Counted from the stretch's first letter, positions 17,690 to 27,892 are shown. The stretch is 64,000 nucleotides of DNA from Flavobacterium sp. Root420 (GCF_001427905.1 NZ_LMEF01000003.1:1-64000), one strand, 5' to 3'. Notes: generated by a model not told the origin, from the letters alone. Made by a program: numbers and translations.

Positions 17690-17703
17690 TTTTAACTTTT
17701 AGT

Positions 17704-17740
17704 TTAAACCTGACAGGTTTTTAAAATCTGTCAGGTTTAA
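17704..17740. terminator. Intrinsic terminator after the permease
   Basis: A 13-bp perfect stem, TTAAACCTGACAG (17704-17716) with CTGTCAGGTTTAA (17728-17740), closes the permease gene. The T-run is short, so it may act partly as an interspersed palindrome. Confidence 0.65.
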
Positions 17741-17856
17741 TCATCGAAAGAATATTTAAAATTTACTTTTTCTTATTTTTATGCTGCTAAGAAAAACTTG
17801 ATTTCAACCCGTAATTAGTATTTAATAACTGATTTTCCTCAAATTTCATTTTCAAT

Positions 17857-17922
17857 GGATAATATAATATTACTATCTGTTAATATTAACCCATAGCCAT
17901 CAATCAATATTATATATTTTTA
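17857..17922 (+). promoter_or_regulatory. Operator copy 3 and -7 box, peptidase/glycosidase operon promoter
   Basis: Half-site GGATAATATAA (TAAT at 17860) and half-site GTTAATATTA (TAAT at 17881) are 21 bp apart. A -7-like TATTTTTA starts at 17915, 34 bp after the second half-site and 22 bp before the ATG. Confidence 0.65.
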
Positions 17923-17936
17923 TTACTATTTAAATT

Positions 17937-20186
17937 ATGATGACAACTAGCAAAAAAATAAATGTATTTTTAACACTTTCATGGTGTTTGATCAGTCAGG
18001 CGCAAGGTACATTGAAGGAATACAAAAGAGCAAACGCAGTAGATTCTTTATTCAAAAATAAGGTGACCAACGCTCCCAAAGAATTTCATTGGATTGGGAA
18101 TGATTATGTTTGGTATAGCAATAATCTGTTGAAAGGAAAAGAATTTCTTTTGGTTGATACTAAACAGCAAAAACAAACAGTTGCTTTTGATCATGATAGA
18201 TTAGGGCAGTCACTTTCAAAAAATTTAGGAAAAGATATCAAATCCAAAGATCTTCCAATTGAGAATTTAGAGTTTGATAAAAGCTTGTCAATATTAGTAT
18301 TTACAACAGACTCACTTAAGTTTTCCTGTAATTTAAATACATACGAATTAACTAAAATAGGGTCCTATAAAATACCATTGAAAAAAGATGATTATTGGGG
18401 TGGAAATTTTGATGAATTAGGGAATAAACCTGTTGGTTCTCCGGATTCTCTGCAAGTAGCCTACATTAAAAATTATAATTTATACATAAAAAACAAAAAA
18501 ACAAAAGTAGAAACCCAGTTAAGTTATGACGGCTCAAAGGGATTTTATTATTCGTCATACCTGCAATGGTCGCCAAATAGTCTTGAAATTATGGCGTATA
18601 AAATGAGACCTGGTGAAGAGCATAAAATTTACTTTATAGAATCAAGTCCAAAAGATCAGTTTCAGCCAAAGTTGCAAACCAGGGATTATTTAAAACCCGG
18701 AGATCAATTACCTTTTAAAAGTCCGCAATTGTTTGTTGTAGCTTCAAAAAAACAAATTCCTGTTGCTACAGATTTGTTTCAGGAACAATATGAGCTTTCA
18801 GAGATAAAATGGAAAGACGACAGCAGTGCTTTTACTTTTGAATACAATCAAAGAGGACATCAGATATATCGCGTTCTGGAAGTTAATTCCGCAACCGGAA
18901 AAGTGAAGGCTATTATTGAAGAAACCAGCCCGACCTTTGTTGAATACAGCGGAAAAAGATACCGCTACGACATCAAAAAAAGCAATGAAATTATTTGGGC
19001 TTCAGAGCGCGACGGATGGAATCATTTGTATGTATACGATGCCATTACCGGAAAAGTAAAAAATCAGATTACCAAAGGAAACTGGCCAGTAAGGGAAGTA
19101 GTAAAAGTTGATGAAGAGAAAAAGCAAATCTATTTTACCGCAAGCGGGTTAGACAAAGATCAGGATCCCTATTTGCTGCAGTTTTGCAGAATCGATTTTA
19201 ACGGAAAAAATTTCACAAGATTAACCACCGAAAATGGCAATCATAAAGTGACTTTTTCGCCGGATTATAAATATTATGTCGATCAATATTCCAGAGTAGA
19301 TGCCGCGCCTATTACGGTTTTAAAAAGTATAGACTCTCAAAAAACAATTGTAGAAATGCAAAAGGCCGATATTTCGGCACTACAGAAAACAGGTTGGACA
19401 GCACCAGAAGTTTTTACAGCCAAAGCAAGAGATGGTAAAACAGATATTTGGGGAGTTATTGTACGCCCCACTACTTTTGATCCCAATCGTAAATATCCAA
19501 TTATTGAATATATTTATGCAGGTCCGCAGGATTCATTTGTTCCAAAGAATTTTCAGCCTTATTATTGGGCAATGTCGTCTCTGGCTGAATTAGGATTTAT
19601 TGTGGTTCAGATTGACGGAATGGGAACTTCAAATCGCTCGAAAGCTTTTCATGATGTATGCTGGAAAAATTTAAAAGATGGAGGTTTCCCCGATAGAAAA
19701 CTTTGGATAAAAGCAGCCGCTGCCAAATATCCTTACATGAATATTGATAAGGTGGGCATTCATGGAACATCTGCAGGTGGACAAAATGCCGGAGCTGCTT
19801 TGGTTTTTAATTCTGATTTTTATGATGTTGCCGTAGCATCTTGCGGTTGTCACGATAACCGAATGGATAAAATGTGGTGGAATGAACAATGGATGGGCTA
19901 CCCGGTTGGCCCTGAATATGAGGCATGCTCCAATACGGCCAACGCGGCACAATTAAATGGAAATCTGATGTTGATTCTGGGGGAGTTGGATGATAATGTT
20001 GATCCGGCTTCAACGATGCAATTTGCAAATGCCCTGGTAAAGGCCAATAAAAATTTCGAATTAGTAATCGTTCCCGGACTGGGACATTCTGCCGGTGGGG
20101 ATTTTGGAGAACGCAAACGCAGGGATTATTTTGTGCAGCATTTGTTAGGAGTTATCCCGCCAACCTGGGAGGAAATTTATAAGTAG
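17937..20186 (+). CDS. Dipeptidyl-peptidase-IV-like S9 serine peptidase
   Basis: A 749-residue prolyl-oligopeptidase family exopeptidase, expected to cleave dipeptides or tripeptides after proline, and here possibly hydroxyproline. An N-terminal signal ends near SQAQ (about 23). A beta-propeller (DPP-IV N-terminal type) fills about 90-480, followed by the alpha/beta hydrolase domain. Catalytic residues by eye are Ser612 in GTSAGG, an Asp near 685 in GELDDN, and His717 in GLGHSAGG. It is probably periplasmic. It leads an eight-gene operon with glycosidases and other peptidases under operator copy 3, consistent with trimming Pro/Hyp-rich peptides from plant wall glycoproteins. Confidence 0.88.
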   Translation: MMTTSKKINVFLTLSWCLISQAQGTLKEYKRANAVDSLFKNKVTNAPKEFHWIGNDYVWYSNNLLKGKEFLLVDTKQQKQTVAFDHDRLGQSLSKNLGKDIKSKDLPIENLEFDKSLSILVFTTDSLKFSCNLNTYELTKIGSYKIPLKKDDYWGGNFDELGNKPVGSPDSLQVAYIKNYNLYIKNKKTKVETQLSYDGSKGFYYSSYLQWSPNSLEIMAYKMRPGEEHKIYFIESSPKDQFQPKLQTRDYLKPGDQLPFKSPQLFVVASKKQIPVATDLFQEQYELSEIKWKDDSSAFTFEYNQRGHQIYRVLEVNSATGKVKAIIEETSPTFVEYSGKRYRYDIKKSNEIIWASERDGWNHLYVYDAITGKVKNQITKGNWPVREVVKVDEEKKQIYFTASGLDKDQDPYLLQFCRIDFNGKNFTRLTTENGNHKVTFSPDYKYYVDQYSRVDAAPITVLKSIDSQKTIVEMQKADISALQKTGWTAPEVFTAKARDGKTDIWGVIVRPTTFDPNRKYPIIEYIYAGPQDSFVPKNFQPYYWAMSSLAELGFIVVQIDGMGTSNRSKAFHDVCWKNLKDGGFPDRKLWIKAAAAKYPYMNIDKVGIHGTSAGGQNAGAALVFNSDFYDVAVASCGCHDNRMDKMWWNEQWMGYPVGPEYEACSNTANAAQLNGNLMLILGELDDNVDPASTMQFANALVKANKNFELVIVPGLGHSAGGDFGERKRRDYFVQHLLGVIPPTWEEIYK

Positions 20187-20243
20187 AAAATTCCTGAAAA
20201 GGAGAAAAAATAAAGATTTTGTAAATCAGAAGAAAAAGAAATA

Positions 20244-23200
20244 ATGATGAAAAAATATCAGTTATTTATTTGTGTAATACTAACTTTTTGGGCATCGTGT
20301 GCAATAAAAGTACAGGCTCAAAATGGTGATCAGATTTTAGACGGAATTGGTGAAACCGGATTGATTGCCCGCTACGTTTTTGATGGCGATGCAAAAGACT
20401 GGTCGCGAAATAATTTGCATGGTAAAATTCAGAATTCTCAAGCCCGGTTTGTAAATGATGAACAGTTTGGCAGAGTACTTTCTTTGCCGGCAGATAGCAA
20501 AGCGTATGTTTCAATTCCCGGTGACGGATTAATTGGAGAAGAATCACTAAGTATTTCGGGATGGATTTATTTACGTTCTGCACAAAAAGATCAGCGATTT
20601 TTTGATTTTGGGAAAAACACGAATTCACATTTATTTTTCGCGCCCACAGGAACAGAAAAAGACGAAATTCAGACCGAAGTTGCTACGGAAATTGGCGTAA
20701 AATACAACACAAAAGCACCACCTTTAGAAACCGGCAAATGGAATCATGTGGCGGTGGTAATAAATATTCCTTCAAAATTAATTAGCACTTACGTGAATGG
20801 AGTATTGGTGAGCGAAACCAAGAATGCAGCACTGGATCTGGCAAAATTATTCGATTATAATTCGGCAGAAAAAAACAGGCTTTACATAGGGAAATCGTTG
20901 GCAGAAGGCAATATTTATCTAAATGCAAAGTTGCATGATTTCAGAATTTACAGAGTTCCATTAACAGACAAACAAATTACCAGAATCTATAACAATGCTT
21001 TGAAAGAAGGTCAGGAAGAAGAATCAGGAGAAGAACAAACAGCAGATTTGCCAAAGTTTGCCACAACAACTCCACAGCTTTATAATCAGTTCCTGACGAG
21101 CGTTTCAGATGTTAATGTGCAAACCGTTGTAGGATCACTTCCACGATTACCAAGTTATTTAAAAGGGGTTTATAGTAATGGAATTGAAGGTCCTGAGGTT
21201 CGCGTAATTTGGCCTTCGCCGAAGGATAACAGCCAAGTACTTAAAAGCGGACAATATACCGTAACCGGAAGTGTTTCAGGTACAGACTTAAAACCAAAAG
21301 CGATTGTAACTGTCAAAGAAGCAAAAGAAACTGCAACACCAGAACGTAAATTGGAAGTTTTCAAATTAGATCAGGTGGTATTGAATGCTGATCATGAAGG
21401 GCACCAAACCAAATTTATAGAAAATCGCGACAAGTTCCTGAGCACGCTTGCAACGACAGATCCGGATTCTTTTTTGTATATGTTTCGCAATGCTTTTGGG
21501 CAAAAACAACCAAAAGAAGCAGAACCGCTTGGCGTTTGGGATACTCAGGAAACCAAGTTGCGCGGTCATGCTACAGGACATTACTTAACTGCAATTGCTC
21601 AGGCCTATGCGAGTACGGGTTATGATAAAACGCTTCAGGCTAATTTTGCCAATAAAATGGAGTACATGGTCAACACGCTGTATCAATTAGCACAACTTTC
21701 CGGAAATCCAAAAGAAATTGGAGGAAAGTTTGTGTCAGATCCAACTGCTGTGCCACCAGGACCTGGTAAAACGACTTATGATTCAGATTTGAGTCCGGAA
21801 GGGATTCGCACCGACTATCAAAATTGGGGAAAAGGATTTATCAGTGCTTATCCTCCGGATCAATTTATAATGTTAGAAAATGGAGCGACTTACGGAGGAC
21901 AGAAAACTCAAATTTGGGCACCTTATTATACGTTACATAAAATTCTTGCCGGATTGATGGATGTTTACGAAGTCAGTGGTAATGAAAAAGCACTTGAAAC
22001 GGCCAAAGGAATGGGAGATTGGGTTTATGCCCGTATGAAAAAACTGCCAACGGAAACGCTTATTAGTATGTGGAACCGCTATATCGCCGGAGAATTTGGC
22101 GGAATGAACGAGGCTATGGCAAGATTGTACAGAATTACAAAAGATCCTCATTATTTAGAAGTAGCGCAATTATTTGACAATATTAAAGTGTTTTACGGTG
22201 ATGCTAACCACACACATGGACTGGCTAAAAATGTAGATACTTTTAGAGGATTGCATGCCAACCAGCACATTCCACAAATTATGGGAGCATTAGAAATGTA
22301 CCGTGATTCTAATACACCGGACTACTACCGTATTGCCGATAATTTTTGGTACAAAACCGTAAATGATTATATGTACAGCATCGGAGGAGTTGCGGGAGCC
22401 CGTAATCCGGCAAATGCAGAATGTTTTATCAGTCAGCCCGCGACGATTTATGAAAATGGTTTTTCATCAGGAGGTCAAAATGAAACTTGTGCGACTTACA
22501 ACATGCTTAAATTAACCGGAGATTTATTTCTTTACGATCAGCGTGCAGAGTTAATGGATTATTACGAGCGCGGTTTATACAATCATATTCTTTCGTCAGT
22601 AGCCGAGAATAGTCCGGCCAATACGTATCATGTGCCTTTGAGACCGAGCTCTGTAAAACAATTTGGAAATGCACACATGACAGGCTTTACCTGTTGTAAT
22701 GGAACTGCTATTGAAAGCAATACAAAATTTCAGAATTCCATTTATTTTAAAAGTGTCGGTAATAATGCACTTTATGTAAATCTGTACGTGCCTTCAATAT
22801 TAAAATGGACAGAAAAGAACATAATTGTAGAACAAACAACAGATTTTCCTAATGAAGATTTTACCAAATTAACCATCAAAGGAAATGGCAAGTTCGATCT
22901 TAAAGTGCGTGTGCCTCATTGGGCAACCAAAGGATTTTTTGTGAAGATAAACGGCAAGTCCGAAAAAGTAAAAACACAGCCCGGAAGTTATCTTACATTG
23001 AATAGAAAATGGAAAGACGGCGATGTAATTGAATTGCGTATGCCCTTTGAGTTTCATTTAGAACCTGTTATGGATCAGCAAAATATCGCCAGTTTGTTTT
23101 ATGGACCAATCTTATTGGCAGCTCAGGAAACCGAACCACTTAAAGATTGGCGAAAAGTAACTTTAGATGTTAAAGATATCAGCAAATCAATTAGTGGAGA

Positions 23201-23300
23201 TCCTAAAAAATTAGAGTTTACGATAGACGGAGTTTCTTATAAACCTTTCTATGAAAGCTACGGACGTCATTCGGTTTATCTGGATGTTACGTTAAGGTAA
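20244..23300 (+). CDS. GH127-type beta-L-arabinofuranosidase with LamG and Ig-like domains
   Basis: A 1018-residue secreted protein. After a signal peptide (about 1-26) come a LamG/concanavalin-like domain (about 35-250), a group-4 bacterial Ig-like domain (about 308-362) and a DUF1680/GH127 (alpha/alpha)6 catalytic domain (about 370-1018). The zinc-thiolate active site of the family is intact: Glu747 and Cys749 in NETCA, and the adjacent Cys817-Cys818 in FTCCNG, one being the nucleophile. GH127 enzymes release beta-L-arabinofuranose, notably from hydroxyproline-linked arabinosides of extensins. That family activity fits the adjacent hydroxyproline genes. The related family GH146 shares the same site and is an alternative. 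It lies 57 bp after the S9 peptidase. Confidence 0.88.
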   Translation: MMKKYQLFICVILTFWASCAIKVQAQNGDQILDGIGETGLIARYVFDGDAKDWSRNNLHGKIQNSQARFVNDEQFGRVLSLPADSKAYVSIPGDGLIGEESLSISGWIYLRSAQKDQRFFDFGKNTNSHLFFAPTGTEKDEIQTEVATEIGVKYNTKAPPLETGKWNHVAVVINIPSKLISTYVNGVLVSETKNAALDLAKLFDYNSAEKNRLYIGKSLAEGNIYLNAKLHDFRIYRVPLTDKQITRIYNNALKEGQEEESGEEQTADLPKFATTTPQLYNQFLTSVSDVNVQTVVGSLPRLPSYLKGVYSNGIEGPEVRVIWPSPKDNSQVLKSGQYTVTGSVSGTDLKPKAIVTVKEAKETATPERKLEVFKLDQVVLNADHEGHQTKFIENRDKFLSTLATTDPDSFLYMFRNAFGQKQPKEAEPLGVWDTQETKLRGHATGHYLTAIAQAYASTGYDKTLQANFANKMEYMVNTLYQLAQLSGNPKEIGGKFVSDPTAVPPGPGKTTYDSDLSPEGIRTDYQNWGKGFISAYPPDQFIMLENGATYGGQKTQIWAPYYTLHKILAGLMDVYEVSGNEKALETAKGMGDWVYARMKKLPTETLISMWNRYIAGEFGGMNEAMARLYRITKDPHYLEVAQLFDNIKVFYGDANHTHGLAKNVDTFRGLHANQHIPQIMGALEMYRDSNTPDYYRIADNFWYKTVNDYMYSIGGVAGARNPANAECFISQPATIYENGFSSGGQNETCATYNMLKLTGDLFLYDQRAELMDYYERGLYNHILSSVAENSPANTYHVPLRPSSVKQFGNAHMTGFTCCNGTAIESNTKFQNSIYFKSVGNNALYVNLYVPSILKWTEKNIIVEQTTDFPNEDFTKLTIKGNGKFDLKVRVPHWATKGFFVKINGKSEKVKTQPGSYLTLNRKWKDGDVIELRMPFEFHLEPVMDQQNIASLFYGPILLAAQETEPLKDWRKVTLDVKDISKSISGDPKKLEFTIDGVSYKPFYESYGRHSVYLDVTLR

Positions 23301-23326
23301 TAGATTAAAAACAGCTAAAAAAGTTC

Positions 23327-23384
23327 GCCGCTAATTACACTAATTTACACTAATTAATTCGTGAAAATTCGTGCAATTAGTGGC
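23327..23384. repeat. 58-bp imperfect inverted repeat between genes
   Basis: Two abutting 29-base arms (23327-23355, 23356-23384) are reverse complements at 24 of 29 positions and are built from repeated CACTAATT / AATTCGTG units ending in GCCGC and GTGGC. It lies inside the long operon, between the GH127 and DUF885 genes. Similar GCCAC/GTGGC-ended repeats occur near 54420-54520 and 60626-60681. Confidence 0.6.
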
Positions 23385-23417
23385 AAAAAAAATATTTAGA
23401 ACCATCAAACCAAGAGC

Positions 23418-25109
23418 ATGAAAAAAACAATTCTAAGCCTCATTTTATTCTTATTTATGATAACGCCTTCGTTTTCCAGCGAACTTATAGATGTTGTGAA
23501 TACTTTTCAGGCAGATAAAACGGCACTGCAAAATTTTTATTCCAATAAGGAGTCGGAAGAATATTATGAACGGTTTTCTAAATTTTATGTCGATTGGTCA
23601 AAAACAGTAAAAAATATCGACTTTAAAAATTTATCCAAAGAAGGAAAAGTAGATTATCTACTATTGAAAAATCTGATAGACAAAGAAAATTATTTTCTGC
23701 AAATAGAATACAAAGGCTATAAAGAGGTGGCATCAGTTTTGGATTTTTCAGCTGATATTACGCTGTTTATACAAGAAAGAAGAAGAGGAAAAAAACCAGT
23801 TTCCAATCAATTGGCCAAAGCGTTTGATGTTGCCGGAAATAGTATTGATAAAAAAACAGAGTTATTAAAAACCAAACCTTTTAAAGATTGGTTTGCAGCA
23901 GATAAAGCCGCAAGATCGGTAGCTTCTTTTGAGCAATCATTAAAAGAAGCTTATGAGTTTTATTACAGTTATGATCCTGATTTTACCTGGTGGATGGAAA
24001 AAGCGTATAAAAAACTATCAGAGAAACTCAAAACGTATGAAGATTTTTTAAAAACAAACTATTCACAAACAAGTATAAAAGATGATGGAAGCGGGATTGT
24101 TGGAAAACCAATCGGAAGAGAAGCTATCATCAAAAGTTTAGCATACGAATACATTCCCTATTCTCCCGAAGAATTAATATCAGCAGCACAAAGTCAATTT
24201 GAATGGTGCAAAAAAGAAATGATCAAAGCGGCTACAGAATTAGGTTATGGAAACGATTGGAAAAAAGCTCTGGAACACGTTAAAGATACTTATGTTCCGG
24301 CAGGCGAACAGCCACAAGCGATTACTTCTTTATACAATCAATCGGTTAAATTTATAGAAGACAGAGATTTAATCACATTGCCGGATTTGACAAAAGAAAC
24401 CTGGCAGATGATTATGATGATACCGGAACGACAAAAAATAAATCCGTTTTTTACCGGAGGCTGGGAAATCAGCATTTCTTATCCAACAAAAGATATGGAT
24501 CAGAAAGATAAATTGATGAGTATGCGAGGTAACAACCCCAATTTTTCTTTTGCAACGGTTCAGCACGAATTACTTCCGGGACATAATCTGCAGTTTTTTA
24601 TGAACAGCCGTTATAAGTCGTATCGTCAGCCTTTTGATACACCGTTTTGGATGGAAGGCTGGGCTTTGTATTGGGAAATCATACTTTGGAACAAAGAATT
24701 TCCTCAAACTCCCGAGCAAAAATTAGGAATGTTATTCTGGAGAATTCACCGTTGTGCCCGAATTATATTTTCATTAAAATATCATCTGGGAGAAATGACT
24801 CCGCAGCAATGTATTGATTTGTTGGTCAATGAAGTAGGACATGAAAAAGCAAATGCAGAGGCCGAAGTCCGACGCTCGTTTGCCAGCGGGGACGCACCAT
24901 TATATCAGGTAGCGTATATGACGGGAGGTTTGCAATTTTATGCTTTAAGAAATGAATTGCTGGCCAAAGGATGGACAGAAAAACAGTTTCACGACCGCGT
25001 TTTAAAAGAGAATATCATGCCGGTAGAAATGTTAAGGGTTTTACTGGAAGACTTACCTGTTTCAGAAGATTATAAGACGAATTGGAAATTTTCAACCGAT
25101 TTCAAATAA
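23418..25109 (+). CDS. DUF885 family secreted metallopeptidase-like protein
   Basis: A 563-residue protein with a signal peptide (about 1-20, ending PSFSS) and the DUF885 hallmark: a zinc-site-like HELLPGH at 383-389 and a downstream Glu413 in EGWALYWE. This arrangement resembles HExxxGH metallopeptidases with a distant third ligand. DUF885 proteins are generally predicted to be peptidases, but I know of no firm substrate. Its position among proline peptidases and arabinosidases suggests a carboxy- or dipeptidase acting on Pro/Hyp peptides in the periplasm, which is inference. It lies 117 bp after the GH127 gene. Confidence 0.78.
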   Translation: MKKTILSLILFLFMITPSFSSELIDVVNTFQADKTALQNFYSNKESEEYYERFSKFYVDWSKTVKNIDFKNLSKEGKVDYLLLKNLIDKENYFLQIEYKGYKEVASVLDFSADITLFIQERRRGKKPVSNQLAKAFDVAGNSIDKKTELLKTKPFKDWFAADKAARSVASFEQSLKEAYEFYYSYDPDFTWWMEKAYKKLSEKLKTYEDFLKTNYSQTSIKDDGSGIVGKPIGREAIIKSLAYEYIPYSPEELISAAQSQFEWCKKEMIKAATELGYGNDWKKALEHVKDTYVPAGEQPQAITSLYNQSVKFIEDRDLITLPDLTKETWQMIMMIPERQKINPFFTGGWEISISYPTKDMDQKDKLMSMRGNNPNFSFATVQHELLPGHNLQFFMNSRYKSYRQPFDTPFWMEGWALYWEIILWNKEFPQTPEQKLGMLFWRIHRCARIIFSLKYHLGEMTPQQCIDLLVNEVGHEKANAEAEVRRSFASGDAPLYQVAYMTGGLQFYALRNELLAKGWTEKQFHDRVLKENIMPVEMLRVLLEDLPVSEDYKTNWKFSTDFK

Positions 25110-25194
25110 TTAAAACAGTTAAGATTTTATCATTAAAAAATATAACAAAGAAGCTAAATAGACTCTGTTTAGATCTTAAAAAATAATAAGAATT

Positions 25195-27885
25195 ATGAAA
25201 AAAATAAAACTTTTGGCTTTGATGATTTGTTGCTTCATTGCTTCAAATAATTTGCAGGCACAAGAATATTGGGATAAAATTAAAGCGAAAAAATCAACGC
25301 TTGAGGTAGAAAAAGGATTTATTAGTTTGAATACAAAATCTTTCGAATTAAAATTATTGAAATCTTCTCAGACTGTTGCGGCTTTGTCTCCTCTTACAGA
25401 TAAAACTTTTGATTTTACACCCGGAGAACGACTCTCTATTCGTGATAAAGACGGGCTATATCAATTGGGAGATATCAATCTTCGAATTAAAGCAGCAGAC
25501 GGAAGCTGGAAAAGTTATTCTACAGCTGCTAAGCGAGCTTCTATTATTCCTTTGAATGTTTCAGGAAATGTTTTGGCTGCCGCTGATCTTTCGAACACAT
25601 TACCAGCCGAAATTCCTTTAACCATAAAACGTTTTTACGAAGAAAAAGAGGGGAATTTAATATTGCGTTTCGAAATCACAAACAAATCAAATGGCGCTCA
25701 GGAAATAGGAGCCTTAGGAGTTCCGATGGTTTTTAATAATATTCTCGAAGGAAAAACATTAGACGAAACACATCTTCACAATGTGTTCTTTGATCCCTAT
25801 ATTGGTAAAGACGCCGGTTATCTTGAAGTAAAAAGATTAAGCGGTCATGGCCCGGCATTGTTAGTGCTCCCGGAGGCCAATATGCCTTTTGAAGCGTATC
25901 GTCCATTGTTGGATGATGAAACACCGAGAAGCATAGTTTTTGAAGGTTTCCATGAATGGATGCCGTTGAGTAAAGCTTATGCTGATCAGGAATGGAAAAC
26001 GGCTGAACAATGGAATACGCCAACTTCATTGGTACTTCAGCCGGGAGAGGTTAAAAGTTTTTCATTGAAGTTTGTATTGGTTGATCAAATTGAAAATATT
26101 CAATCTGGTTTAATTCAAAACGAACGCCCTGTAGCGGTTGGAGTTCCGGGTTACGTTTTACCTCAGGATGTAGACGGTCAACTTTTTCTGAAATATAAAA
26201 AAGCGGTTAAATCTTTTAAAATTGAACCGGAAGGAGCTTTAGTTATAGAAGAAAAATCAAAAAACAAGAATGGATATTTTCAGTATGCTGTTCACGGAAA
26301 AAAATGGGGAAGAGCAAGATTAACGGTATTTTATGAAGATGGATTAGAGCAAACAATCAATTATAAAGTGATAAAATCAGAAACAAATGTAGTAGCTGAT
26401 TTTGGACATTTTTTGACAACAGCGCAATGGTTTGATGAAAAAAATGACCCTTTTCATAGAAATCCTTCGGTAATCTCGTATGATTATGAAACTAAAAAAC
26501 AAGTAAGTCAGGACAGTCGTGTCTGGATTTCGGGTTTAAGTGACGAAGGTGGTGCAGGAGGCTGGCTTGGTGCTATCATGAAACAATTAATAGACCCAAA
26601 TAAAGAAGAAATAGAAAAATTAGAGCAGTTTGTTGATAAAACGTTGTGGGGCGGAATTCAGTATAACATAGCTGACACGCTTAAATACGGCGTTAAAAAA
26701 AGTGTTTTTTATTACGAACCTAAATTAATGCCAGAAGGAACGTACAGTAAGGATGTTAATTATAAAACATGGGCAGCATGGGACAAAAAAGGTGCTGATG
26801 ATCCGGGAAGATCCTACAATTATCCGCACGTTGCCGCGGCATATTGGACCATGTACCGTTTGGCCAGATATCATGATGGTCTGGTTACCAATCATGCCTG
26901 GGACTGGTACTTAAAAAATGCTTATGAAACCAGTATTGCGATGACAAGATTAGCGCCGTATTATGCGCAGTTTGGACAAATGGAAGGGACGGTCTTTTTA
27001 TTGATTTTAAAAGATTTAAAAACAGAAGGATATACCGAAATGGCGAATAATTTAGAAGCAAAAATGAAGGTTAGAGCCGATTATTGGCGAACGCTTAATT
27101 ATCCTTTTGGAAGCGAAATGCCCTGGGATTCTACCGGTCAGGAAGAAGTATACATGTGGTCTGATTATTTTGGGTATACCGATAAAGCGAAAATAACGCT
27201 GGACGCCATTTTAGCCTATATGCCTACAATGCCGCACTGGGCTTATAATGGAAATGCCCGCAGGTATTGGGATTTTTTATACGGAGGAAAATTATCAAGA
27301 GTAGAACGCCAGATTCATCATTATGGTTCGGCTTTAAATGCAATTCCGGTTTTGGAACAGTTCAGAAAAACCCCTGATGATTTTCATTTATTAAAAGTAG
27401 GTTATGGCGGATTATTAGGCGGAATTTCAAATATTACAGAAGATGGTTTCGGAGCTGCAGCTTTCCATTCTTATCCTGAAACTTTAAGGATTGATTATTT
27501 GTCAGGAGATTATGGTTCTGGTTTCTTTGGCTACGCTGTAAACACTGCGACTTTTATTACCAATGAAAAAGAATGCGGCTGGGTAGCGTTTGGAGGTAAT
27601 TTAAAAGAGAAAGGAGATGAGGTTGAGGTAGCTATTACAACAGCTGCGAAATCCAAAATATTCATCGCTCCAAAGAAAATTTGGCTGACATTAGATGCGG
27701 GAACTTTTAAAAAGGTAAGCTACAATACTAAAACTGGTAGTATTATAATTACTTTAGATGCTAAAACACCCTATACTCAAAATGCTTACTTAAGAGTAGA
27801 CAAAGAGGTAAAATTATCTTATGAAAAAATTAGAGGCGCCTATAAAATCGCTTTGAAAAGTAAGACTGTTCAAATTAAATTATAA
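25195..27885 (+). CDS. Secreted toroid protein of unknown function (DUF5695-like)
   Basis: An 896-residue secreted protein with a signal peptide (about 1-22, NLQAQ). The N-terminal ~300 residues look beta-rich, like the beta-sandwich preceding many glycosidase toroids. The C-terminal half is helical with aromatic and acidic pairs typical of (alpha/alpha)6 folds, for example YNYPHVAAAYWTMYRLARYH near 540 and MPWDSTGQEEVYMWSDYFGY near 642. From memory it resembles DUF5695 proteins; no characterised family is recognised. It sits 7 bp before the GH42 gene inside the glycosidase operon, so an unassigned glycoside hydrolase or lyase acting on the same glycan is the likeliest role. Confidence 0.6.
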   Translation: MKKIKLLALMICCFIASNNLQAQEYWDKIKAKKSTLEVEKGFISLNTKSFELKLLKSSQTVAALSPLTDKTFDFTPGERLSIRDKDGLYQLGDINLRIKAADGSWKSYSTAAKRASIIPLNVSGNVLAAADLSNTLPAEIPLTIKRFYEEKEGNLILRFEITNKSNGAQEIGALGVPMVFNNILEGKTLDETHLHNVFFDPYIGKDAGYLEVKRLSGHGPALLVLPEANMPFEAYRPLLDDETPRSIVFEGFHEWMPLSKAYADQEWKTAEQWNTPTSLVLQPGEVKSFSLKFVLVDQIENIQSGLIQNERPVAVGVPGYVLPQDVDGQLFLKYKKAVKSFKIEPEGALVIEEKSKNKNGYFQYAVHGKKWGRARLTVFYEDGLEQTINYKVIKSETNVVADFGHFLTTAQWFDEKNDPFHRNPSVISYDYETKKQVSQDSRVWISGLSDEGGAGGWLGAIMKQLIDPNKEEIEKLEQFVDKTLWGGIQYNIADTLKYGVKKSVFYYEPKLMPEGTYSKDVNYKTWAAWDKKGADDPGRSYNYPHVAAAYWTMYRLARYHDGLVTNHAWDWYLKNAYETSIAMTRLAPYYAQFGQMEGTVFLLILKDLKTEGYTEMANNLEAKMKVRADYWRTLNYPFGSEMPWDSTGQEEVYMWSDYFGYTDKAKITLDAILAYMPTMPHWAYNGNARRYWDFLYGGKLSRVERQIHHYGSALNAIPVLEQFRKTPDDFHLLKVGYGGLLGGISNITEDGFGAAAFHSYPETLRIDYLSGDYGSGFFGYAVNTATFITNEKECGWVAFGGNLKEKGDEVEVAITTAAKSKIFIAPKKIWLTLDAGTFKKVSYNTKTGSIIITLDAKTPYTQNAYLRVDKEVKLSYEKIRGAYKIALKSKTVQIKL

Positions 27886-27892
27886 GTATGAA

